Shown here one piece after another: positions 1-5,332 of a stretch of DNA of 5,332 bases. Location: assembly GCA_025357775.1 (NCBI GenBank), contig JANXOQ010000137.1, forward strand, positions 1 through 5,332, given 5' to 3'. The stretch comes from Ferruginibacter sp. (lineage in GTDB: Bacteria; Bacteroidota; Bacteroidia; Chitinophagales; Chitinophagaceae). How positions within the stretch are numbered: position 1 is the stretch's first letter; every line of letters begins with the position of its first letter. The notes beneath the pieces were generated by a model. That model saw only the letters and a program-made list of their open reading frames with translations. It did not search any database and was not told the DNA's origin. The position numbers and the translations under genes are program-made.

Positions 1-87
1 CCAATTAATAAATCAACTATTAATAAATAAATTTAAGAAGTAAATCTTTATAAATAAATTAGTTAAATAATTATAAAGTATTTTAAC

Positions 88-120
88 TTATTTTGAAAAA
101 CTTGTACCAACGGATAATTG
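88..120 (+). promoter_or_regulatory. weak candidate promoter for gldFG
   Basis: Bacteroidota housekeeping promoters have a -7 box TAnnTTTG and a -33 TTG/TTTG box about 19-21 bases upstream. Here TTTTG at 91-95 is followed after 19 bases by TAATTG at 115-120, a shortened match to the -7 box. This would start transcription near 125-128 and leave a leader of about 55 bases. A second reading uses TTATTTTG at 88-95 as the -7 box with one mismatch, but no -33 box lies upstream of it. The whole region is so AT-rich that partial matches are expected by chance. This is an inference from motif similarity only. Confidence 0.25.
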
Positions 121-158
121 AAAATAAACTTAGAAAAATGCTTTACGCTAGTATCCGT
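110..158. repeat. 7-bp inverted repeat in the gldF leader
   Basis: ACGGATA at 110-116 is the exact reverse complement of TATCCGT at 152-158, with 35 bases between the arms. The left arm overlaps the proposed -7 box (115-120), so the pair could be an operator or a leader stem. About one perfect 7-bp pair is expected by chance in a region this size, so the biological meaning is uncertain. No further strong pairing is visible inside the loop. Confidence 0.25.
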
Positions 159-182
159 AAATTGCATTAATTTTTAATAATT

Positions 183-905
183 ATGTACAGCATTTGCCGA
201 AAGGAATTGAACCGTTTTTTTAGCAACCTCACAGGATATATTGCAATTGTGCTTTTTATGCTTGTTTGTGGTATTTTTCTTTTTTTGTTGCCACAGAGTA
301 GTATTTTAGATAATAATTATGCTACGCTAGATAAGTTTTTTGAGCTTGCTCCATGGGTATTGTTATTTTTAGTACCTGCCATTACCATGCATTCTCTTGC
401 TGAAGAATTTAAAACAGGTACTTATGAGATTTTAAAAACAAAACCATTATCAGCTTGGCAAATTGTATGGGGAAAATATTTAGCAATACTAATAGTAATG
501 CTCATTGTAATTTTACCTACACTCGTTTATATTATTACCATAAAATTGTTAAGCACACAAGGCAGTATAGATGGCGGTGGCATTGCAGGTAGTTATATTG
601 GATTGTTTTTATTGGCAGCTGTATTTGCTGCGGTAAGCCTTTGCTGCAGTGGCTTTACAAACAATACTGTAATAGCTTTTTTAATTGGTGGTTTTGTTTG
701 TCTTATTTTATATTTTGGTTTTAATGCTATTAGTAAAATACCTTTTTTTGCAAATGGGCTCGATTATTATATTGAAATGCTTGGTATAGATTTTCATTAT
801 AAGAGTATCAGTAGAGGAGTAATAGATACAAGAGATGTTGTGTATTTCTGCTCTATAATTTTTTTCTCACTATTGGTAACCGTTAAAAAAATTAGCAGAA
901 AATAA
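183..905 (+). CDS. gldF: GldF, gliding-associated ABC transporter permease
   Basis: This 240-residue protein is an ABC-2-type membrane subunit that, by family knowledge, works with GldG and the ATPase GldA at the inner membrane of Bacteroidota; its substrate is not known. About six hydrophobic segments are visible, near residues 16-36, 55-70, 98-120, 137-156, 162-181 and 218-234. Family-typical stretches are LAPWVLLFLVPAITM (55-69), EEFKTGTYEILKTKPLS (74-90), WGKYL (96-100), GSYIGLFLLA (136-145) and SISRGVIDTRDVVYF (208-222). The length fits the family. The ATG at 183 gives a normal N-terminus, with a short cytoplasmic lead (MYSICRKELNRFF) before the first helix. There is no Shine-Dalgarno sequence upstream, as is usual in this phylum. 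Its TAA stop shares one base with the gldG start, so the two are one transcription and translation unit. GldF homologues also occur in non-gliding Bacteroidota, so its presence does not prove gliding. Confidence 0.93.
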   Translation: MYSICRKELNRFFSNLTGYIAIVLFMLVCGIFLFLLPQSSILDNNYATLDKFFELAPWVLLFLVPAITMHSLAEEFKTGTYEILKTKPLSAWQIVWGKYLAILIVMLIVILPTLVYIITIKLLSTQGSIDGGGIAGSYIGLFLLAAVFAAVSLCCSGFTNNTVIAFLIGGFVCLILYFGFNAISKIPFFANGLDYYIEMLGIDFHYKSISRGVIDTRDVVYFCSIIFFSLLVTVKKISRK

Positions 906-2605
906 TGGTTAAAAAGATTTTTAATAATAAACTTTGGTTGCCCATTACTCTTGCTTTGTTAGTTGTTATAAATTGGGCTGCATCATCGTTTCATACACGT
1001 ATAGACCTTACAAATGAAAACCGCTTTACGCTAAGTAATCCTACAAAAAAACTGTTAAAAAAAATCGATGAGCCAGTTACAATAGATGTTTTCTTAAAGG
1101 GAAATTACCCATCAGGCTTTCGCCAATTATCTGCTTCTACAAATGATTTGCTTAGAGAGTTTAAAGAAATAGGTGGTAATAGAATAAAATACAATTTTAT
1201 AAATCCTGATGATGAAGTTTTAGGTGTAGGAATAAAATATGCGGACACACTTTCTGCAATGGGAATGTATCCTATAAATCTCACCAGCCAATTAAAAGAA
1301 GGACAGCAACAACAATTTGTATACCCATTTGCTTGGTTGCATTATAAAGGAAAAAATGAATTGGTAGAATTGTATAAAGGTAAATCACCACAAATAAGTT
1401 TTGCAGAAATAAGCAGTGCAGAGGCTTTGCTAGAATATAAATTAGCAGATGGTATTGCAAAAATTATACAGAAAGAAAAGCCAGGTGTAGCTTATGCTGT
1501 AGGCAATGGCGAGCCTACCAATTATTCTACTTATGACTTATCTGAAAATGTCCTGAATAAAAATTATCGCTTTGCGCCTTTTGATTTGAGCACACAACCA
1601 TTTATACCACTTGAAATAAAAGTATTGGTTATTGTAAAACCCATCATGGGCTTTACAGATTATGAAAAACTAAAACTTGACCAGTTTGTAATGAATGGAG
1701 GTAAAATTTTGATATTTGCAGATAGGTTAAATGCAGAAATGGATACCCTTCAAACTAAAAAAGGGCAGGTAACTGCTTTTGACAGAGACCTAAAATTAAA
1801 TGATTTATTATTTAACTATGGTGCTCGTATAAATGCAGATTTGCTCATGGATTTACAATGCGATGTTTTACCCTTTGATGTAAATGGAAATGGGCAATTT
1901 GATTTTTTACCTTGGAACTATTTTCCCGTATTAGAGTCTAACGGCAACCACCCTATAAACAAAGGACTAGGTTTTGTAGCAGGACAGTTTACAAACTCTG
2001 TCGATACGGTGGAAGCAGATGGTATTACAAAAACGGTATTGCTTAATTCTTCTAGAAATGCACGTACCATTGGTTCTCCTGCCATCATTAGCGCAGCTGA
2101 AAATGTAAATGCACCTGAGGATGCAAAATTTAAAAAAGCAAATGTTCCTGTGGCTGTTTTGTTAGAAGGGAAGTTCAAATCAATGTTTGCAAATAGACTT
2201 ACAACAGCAATGGCAGATAGTTTGAAATTGTATAACCAAGCATTTTTACCGCAAGCTGTTAGCAACGGTAAAATAATTATTGTAGGAGATGGAGATATTG
2301 TTTTAAATAGTGTAGTTAAAGGAAACCCAATACCTATGGGGCTTAATAAATATACTATTGGTACACAAAGAGAATTTCCTTTTGACAATAAAGCATTTTT
2401 ACAAAACTGTTTAGATTATTTGATAAATGAAAATGGACTAACCGAAGCCAAAGCAAAAGATTACGTGGTGAGATTATTGGATAGTAAAAAAGTTGCAGAG
2501 CAAAAAACATTTTGGCAAATAATAAATATTGTTGTACCAATAAGTATCGTACTTTTATTTGCAGTATTATTTTATTGGTTACGCAAAAAAAAATACACAA
2601 ATTAG
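905..2605 (+). CDS. gldG: GldG, gliding-associated ABC transporter auxiliary subunit
   Basis: This 566-residue protein is the large periplasmic partner of GldF. One hydrophobic segment near the N-terminus (about residues 11-28, WLPITLALLVVINWAASS) and one near the C-terminus (about 539-559, followed by RKKK) anchor it. The region between belongs to the ABC-transporter auxiliary family (GldG / ABC_transp_aux). Characteristic stretches are RIDLTNENRFTLS (32-44), the EPVTIDVFLKGNYPSGF region (56-72), AYAVGNGEPTNY (196-207), then VLVIVKP (240-246) and a segment ending GGKILIFAD (265-273). The fold resembles a receiver of unknown ligand; no catalytic site is recognised. The ATG at 905 lies inside the gldF stop (TAATG), which fixes the start and implies coupling. 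The gene ends in a nine-A run (2585-2593) encoding the last three lysines. In Flavobacterium johnsoniae gldA is unlinked to gldFG, which agrees with no ATPase gene here. Confidence 0.93.
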   Translation: MVKKIFNNKLWLPITLALLVVINWAASSFHTRIDLTNENRFTLSNPTKKLLKKIDEPVTIDVFLKGNYPSGFRQLSASTNDLLREFKEIGGNRIKYNFINPDDEVLGVGIKYADTLSAMGMYPINLTSQLKEGQQQQFVYPFAWLHYKGKNELVELYKGKSPQISFAEISSAEALLEYKLADGIAKIIQKEKPGVAYAVGNGEPTNYSTYDLSENVLNKNYRFAPFDLSTQPFIPLEIKVLVIVKPIMGFTDYEKLKLDQFVMNGGKILIFADRLNAEMDTLQTKKGQVTAFDRDLKLNDLLFNYGARINADLLMDLQCDVLPFDVNGNGQFDFLPWNYFPVLESNGNHPINKGLGFVAGQFTNSVDTVEADGITKTVLLNSSRNARTIGSPAIISAAENVNAPEDAKFKKANVPVAVLLEGKFKSMFANRLTTAMADSLKLYNQAFLPQAVSNGKIIIVGDGDIVLNSVVKGNPIPMGLNKYTIGTQREFPFDNKAFLQNCLDYLINENGLTEAKAKDYVVRLLDSKKVAEQKTFWQIINIVVPISIVLLFAVLFYWLRKKKYTN

Positions 2606-2649
2606 TTGCAAATAAAACAAATAAACAGTAATAATATTAAAATATTTTA

Positions 2650-2700
2650 CAACCAACTCTAACGAGGTTGACCTTGAGTAGCTTCGGGTTTAGCACATGG
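2650..2700 (+). repeat. hairpin repeat, copy A, upstream of the TerC gene
   Basis: CAAC (2650-2653) pairs with GTTG (2667-2670), and CTC (2657-2659) with GAG (2664-2666). This gives a 7-bp stem with a 3-base bulge (CAA, 2654-2656) and a 4-base loop. Without gaps, bases 2650-2675 match 3863-3888 at 18 of 26 positions. A looser resemblance continues on both sides (a TAGC-type spacer, CGG, then a TGG end), so this looks like a diverged copy of the element before murF. It is visibly richer in G+C than the AT-rich DNA just upstream. It most resembles a dispersed intergenic repeat; a role in RNA stability or translation is possible but unproven. Its right end covers the ATG at 2697. Confidence 0.5.
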
Positions 2701-3704
2701 AAATAATAATGGATAAACAACAAATCATATACCTTGTTTTTGGATTGGTAATATTAATGGCACTCATTTTCGATTTGGGTTTACTCAGTAAAAAGAATCA
2801 AGCCATATCTTTAAAAACTGCTATAACTCAAACTATATTTTGGGTATTGCTTTCTTTTTCATTTTGTGCATTTATTTTGTGGGAAGATGATGGTGGAAAT
2901 GGAAAAAAAGATGCACTCGCCTACATATCTGCGTACTTGCTAGAATGGTCATTATCTATCGATAATATTTTTGTATTCATTATCATCTTCAATTTTTTTA
3001 AAGTTAAAGTACAAGATTATTCTAGAGTTTTACTATTGGGTATTTTAATGGCCATCGTTTTTAGAATATTATTTATAGCACTAGGCAGTGAGTTGGTAGA
3101 ACGTTTTGATTGGATAATGTACATTTTCGGTTTGTTTCTTATTTACACAGGTATAAAAATGTTTACCAGCAATGAAGATGATGACTTTGACCCAGAAACA
3201 AATTGGGCATATAAATTTATAAGCAAAATAATGCGTACTACTAATGATGAAGCCAACGGTAGTTTTATCATAAAAAAAGAGGGTAAAACATTCTTTACAA
3301 AACTAGCCTTGGTAGTAGTTATGCTTGGGTTAATAGATATTGTTTTTGCAGTAGATTCCATTCCAGCAGTATTTATAGTAATACCAGACCCTAGCAAAAA
3401 AATGTTGATTTATTCTTCTAATATTTTTGCGGTACTTGGCTTGCGGAGTTTATTCTTCTTGCTAAGAGGTGCAGCAAGCAAGTTTGATTATTTGCAAGAA
3501 GGTATAGCCATAGTATTATTATTTGTTGGTGTAAAAATGATGTTGCCATTACTTGCTTTTGTAGGAGTAAATAAAAAAAATTTACATTTACCAGAGTGGG
3601 CATCTTTATTGGTGATTGTATTTTGCATAATTGGTTCTATTGTTTATTCAAAATATCATAAAAAAGAAGATTCACCAGAGGATAGTGCCGATATTGAAAA
3701 TTAA
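2697..3704 (+). CDS. TerC/Alx-family membrane protein, probable metal-ion transporter
   Basis: This 335-residue polytopic membrane protein belongs to the TerC family and resembles E. coli Alx, linked to manganese export and induced at alkaline pH, more than a tellurite-resistance protein. Hydrophobic segments lie near residues 9-30, 44-61, 88-101, 110-129, 138-154, 202-227, 241-257, 267-289 and 302-318. The hallmark motifs are LLEWSLSIDNIFVF (81-94), FDWIMYIFGLFLIYTGIKM (137-155), IDIVFAVDSIPAVF (213-226) and NIFAVLGLRSLFFLL (242-256). The intramembrane acids D89 and D220 are the likely ion ligands by family analogy. An acidic loop (EDDDFDPE, 160-167) and a charged tail end the soluble parts. 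The longest frame is given. It begins two codons after an in-frame TAG (2691-2693), within a repeat. M5 at 2709 (MDKQQ), preceded by AT-rich sequence, is at least as likely to be the true start. The 91-bp gap from gldG holds no clear terminator, so read-through is possible. Confidence 0.9.
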   Translation: MEIIMDKQQIIYLVFGLVILMALIFDLGLLSKKNQAISLKTAITQTIFWVLLSFSFCAFILWEDDGGNGKKDALAYISAYLLEWSLSIDNIFVFIIIFNFFKVKVQDYSRVLLLGILMAIVFRILFIALGSELVERFDWIMYIFGLFLIYTGIKMFTSNEDDDFDPETNWAYKFISKIMRTTNDEANGSFIIKKEGKTFFTKLALVVVMLGLIDIVFAVDSIPAVFIVIPDPSKKMLIYSSNIFAVLGLRSLFFLLRGAASKFDYLQEGIAIVLLFVGVKMMLPLLAFVGVNKKNLHLPEWASLLVIVFCIIGSIVYSKYHKKEDSPEDSADIEN

Positions 3705-3713
3705 TTTTTCGAA

Positions 3714-3782
3714 TATGGGGTAGGGGTTATAGCGGAAAACGAACCGAAGGACTTCTCCCAAATCTCCCTGAAAATTGGGAGG
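3714..3782. repeat. G+C-richer intergenic segment with competing hairpins
   Basis: Downstream of the TerC gene the sequence departs from the local AT-rich style. GGGGTAGGGG lies at 3717-3726, followed by a GC-rich stretch and then TCTCCC twice (3754-3759 and 3763-3768). The 3' arm TTGGGAG (3775-3781) pairs perfectly with CTCCCAA (3755-3761; 7 bp, 13-base loop) or, as an alternative, its GGGAG pairs with the second CTCCC (3764-3768; 5 bp, 8-base loop). No T-run follows, so it is not a Rho-independent terminator. It has the look of an intergenic repeat or a mobile-element scar, but only one copy is in view. No open frame of any length is present. Confidence 0.35.
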
Positions 3783-3862
3783 CATGAACAAAGATTAAGC
3801 GAAGATATTATCCAAAAAAGTTATAGAATAAAACAAGGATAAAATTAAAATAAATTCTTTAA

Positions 3863-3914
3863 CAACTGGCTCCAAAGGAGTTGAACTTTAGCAACCACGG
3901 CTGTAACCCGTGGG
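3863..3914 (+). repeat. hairpin repeat, copy B, upstream of murF
   Basis: There are two hairpins in tandem. In the first, CAAC (3863-3866) pairs with GTTG (3880-3883) and TCC (3871-3873) with GGA (3877-3879), around an AAA loop and with a 4-base bulge. This is the same architecture as copy A at 2650. In the second, CCACGG (3895-3900) is the exact reverse complement of CCGTGG (3908-3913), with a 7-base loop. No T-run follows either, so termination is unlikely. The tandem-stem design and the diverged copy in the preceding intergenic region suggest a REP-like dispersed family. An in-frame stop for murF (TGA, 3882-3884) lies inside the first hairpin, so the element is outside the coding sequence. 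Confidence 0.55.
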
Positions 3915-3920
3915 TCAGAC

Positions 3921-3937
3921 AGATGCCAAAGGTATCT
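3921..3937 (+). promoter_or_regulatory. hairpin just upstream of the murF start
   Basis: AGATGCC (3921-3927) and GGTATCT (3931-3937) form a 7-bp stem, with one G-U pair in RNA, around an AAA loop. It ends 10 bases before the murF ATG at 3948. In an mRNA this would sit where the ribosome loads, so it could lower or modulate translation. It may instead be a third hairpin of the repeat at 3863-3914. The pairing is seen in the sequence; the regulatory role is an inference. Confidence 0.4.
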
Positions 3938-3947
3938 CATACCACAC

Positions 3948-5332
3948 ATGACTTATACCACACTGCATATAACCCAAATCATCTCCGCCACTAACTCACA
4001 AAAAGGTATTGATTCAAATATTGAACACTTAATAACCGACAGTAGAAAATTACTGTTTCCAGAAACTTCCATCTTTTTTGCCATGCAAGGGCAAGGCAGA
4101 AATGGGAATAATTTTATAGAACATTTATACAAAAAAGGTGTGCGAAATTTTATTGTAGATAAAAATTTTAACGAAGCAGAAAAATATATTAATACAAATT
4201 TTTTAGTGGTAGATAATGTATTGGCTGCATTACAAACATTAGCAACACAGCATCGAAAAAAATTTCAGTTTCCCATAATAGGCATTACAGGAAGCAATGG
4301 AAAAACGGTTGTAAAAGAATGGCTCTATCAATTATTAGGCGACGATTATAATATTGTACGCAGCCCTAAAAGTTACAACTCACAAGTGGGCGTTCCTTTG
4401 AGCGTATGGCGTATACAGGAAGGTAACGATTTAGGTATTTTTGAATCAGGTATTTCGCAGCCAAATGAGATGTTAAATCTGCAAAAAATAATTGACCCAG
4501 AAATTGGAATAGTAACTTTTATAGGCTCTGCACATGCAGAAAGTTTTACCTCTTTAGAAGAAAAAATAAAAGAAAAATTATTATTGTTCAAAAATAGTAA
4601 GCAGCTAATTTTTTGTGCAGATGACGAAATGCTTTCCAATGAAGTCAAAAATTTTATAGTTACAAAAAACACTTCATTACAATTATTTACTTGGGGCAAA
4701 AATATAAATGCAAATTGTGTTGTAAAAGAAATAACCAAGCAAGCAAAATCAACAACTATTATTTGCTTGCATAATACAAATGAGTTTTCGTTTACCATAC
4801 CATTTACAGATGATGCAAGTATACACAATGCCATTACTTGTTGTACAACGATGCTATTGCTAAAAATAAATAGTGCGGATATTGCAATAAAAATGCAAAG
4901 CCTTCGCCCATTAGCTATGCGTTTAGAGCTAAAGCAAGGCATAAACAATTGTTCAATTATTAACGATGGCTATAGTGTAGATTTACAATCACTCGATATT
5001 TCATTGGATTTTTTAGCACAGCAAAACCAGCATGAAAAGCGTACCATTATTTTAAGTGATGTATTACAAACAGGTAGTGAAACAAAAAATTTATATAAAC
5101 AAATTGCACAAGCATTAGTTAATAAAAATATTTATCAATTAATTGGTATTGGAGAAACAATTTCCACACAAGCAGCAATATTTTCTTCCATACAATCAAC
5201 AAAATTTTACCCAAGTACAACAGCGTTTTTGCAAAACATACAGCAGCATCATTTTAATAATGAGGTAATACTTTTAAAAGGTGCACGCATATTTCATTTT
5301 GAAGATATAAGCAAAGTACTTGAGCAAAAAAC
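3948..5332 (+). CDS. murF: MurF ligase, 3' truncated; probable MurF-alanine racemase fusion
   Basis: MurF is the cytoplasmic ATP-dependent ligase that joins D-Ala-D-Ala to UDP-MurNAc-tripeptide, the last soluble step of peptidoglycan precursor synthesis. The window holds 461 residues and no stop. Visible motifs are DSRK (31-34, UDP-substrate domain), the ATP loop GITGSNGKT (112-120, with K119 and T120), SYNSQVGVPLSVW (142-154), the acidic FESGIS (165-170, E166), IGSAHAESFTS (192-202, H196), a probable carbamylated lysine near K210, AMRLELKQGINN (323-334), INDGYSVDLQSL (338-349), and LLKGARIFHFE (442-452), which closes the MurF part. In Bacteroidota the next residues normally begin a fused alanine racemase, giving about 820 residues; the window stops too early to show it. 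ATG 3948 is the only ATG in this frame after the in-frame stop at 3882 that gives a family-typical N-terminus (MTYTTLHITQIISA). No Shine-Dalgarno sequence is seen, and hairpins lie directly upstream. A stand-alone MurF cannot be excluded. Confidence 0.93.
   Translation, partial: MTYTTLHITQIISATNSQKGIDSNIEHLITDSRKLLFPETSIFFAMQGQGRNGNNFIEHLYKKGVRNFIVDKNFNEAEKYINTNFLVVDNVLAALQTLATQHRKKFQFPIIGITGSNGKTVVKEWLYQLLGDDYNIVRSPKSYNSQVGVPLSVWRIQEGNDLGIFESGISQPNEMLNLQKIIDPEIGIVTFIGSAHAESFTSLEEKIKEKLLLFKNSKQLIFCADDEMLSNEVKNFIVTKNTSLQLFTWGKNINANCVVKEITKQAKSTTIICLHNTNEFSFTIPFTDDASIHNAITCCTTMLLLKINSADIAIKMQSLRPLAMRLELKQGINNCSIINDGYSVDLQSLDISLDFLAQQNQHEKRTIILSDVLQTGSETKNLYKQIAQALVNKNIYQLIGIGETISTQAAIFSSIQSTKFYPSTTAFLQNIQQHHFNNEVILLKGARIFHFEDISKVLEQK

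Noticed and set aside
1..182. 3' end of an upstream gene or a small ORF before gldF
   Set aside because: All frames are interrupted by frequent TAA codons, and no peptide of useful length is present.
1918..2388. 156-codon open frame on the - strand inside gldG
   Set aside because: It lies entirely within gldG, whose protein is clearly conserved. The - strand translation is low in recognisable motifs and has no start context, so it is a shadow of the coding strand.
2585..2593. Nine-A run near the end of gldG as a slippage or frameshift site
   Set aside because: It encodes the normal positively charged tail after the last membrane helix, three residues before the stop. Slippage would change only the final residues.
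2355..2600. 81-codon - strand open frame over the 3' end of gldG
   Set aside because: It overlaps a conserved gene end, and its translation is rich in Leu/Phe/Tyr as expected from reversed AT-rich codons.
2638..2649. 12-bp perfect palindrome TAAAATATTTTA in the gldG-TerC gap
   Set aside because: It is made only of A and T in a very AT-rich spacer, so such palindromes are expected by chance.
3143..3603. Two - strand open frames (3143-3397 and 3418-3603) inside the TerC gene
   Set aside because: Both are antisense to conserved TerC motifs, are short, and have no recognisable product.
2697..3704. Tellurite-resistance function for the TerC-family protein
   Set aside because: There are no other ter operon genes nearby, and the sequence pattern is of the Alx type, so the family name should not be read as a phenotype.
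3755..3781. Rho-independent terminator after the TerC gene
   Set aside because: The stem exists but is followed by GCATGAAC rather than a T-run, and the 13-base loop is too long for a typical terminator.
3705..3947. CRISPR array or tRNA in the TerC-murF gap
   Set aside because: There are no regularly spaced direct repeats, and the hairpins do not form a cloverleaf; no TTCGA-type T-loop with matching acceptor arms is seen.
4373..4948. 191-codon - strand open frame inside murF
   Set aside because: It is antisense to intact MurF motifs (SYNSQVGVPL through AMR). Its hydrophobic look is a by-product of reading the complement of Lys/Asn/Glu-rich codons.

Overview
The window comes from an AT-rich member of the Bacteroidota. 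The evidence is gene content: a gldF-gldG pair (the gliding-associated ABC exporter membrane subunits, essentially restricted to this phylum), a MurF protein of the type that in this phylum is usually fused to alanine racemase, A/T-rich start regions without Shine-Dalgarno sequences, and strong preference for A/T-ending codons. The class cannot be fixed from sequence alone; a Chitinophagia- or Sphingobacteriia-like bacterium is my guess, at low confidence.

Layout: all four genes lie on the + strand. Bases 1-182 are a non-coding, very AT-rich leader with one weak promoter candidate and a 7-bp inverted repeat. gldF (183-905) and gldG (905-2605) overlap by one base (TAATG) and form a translationally coupled pair. 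After a 91-bp gap comes a TerC/Alx-type integral membrane protein (2697-3704). A 243-bp gap follows, carrying several hairpins and visibly richer in G+C than its surroundings. The window then ends inside murF (3948 to beyond 5332), which breaks off where the MurF part should end and a racemase domain would begin.

Function: GldF and GldG are expected to pair with the ATPase GldA, which is not in this window and is usually encoded elsewhere. The TerC protein is probably a metal-ion (Mn-type) transporter of the Alx group. MurF adds D-Ala-D-Ala to the peptidoglycan precursor. The neighbours share the cell envelope as a site of action but no obvious single pathway.

Nothing here is convincingly a new biological system. 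The most notable non-gene signal is a pair of diverged copies of one hairpin repeat (2650-2700 and 3863-3914). Each sits directly in front of a gene, and one runs over a possible start codon. The second is followed by another hairpin that ends 10 bases before the murF start.
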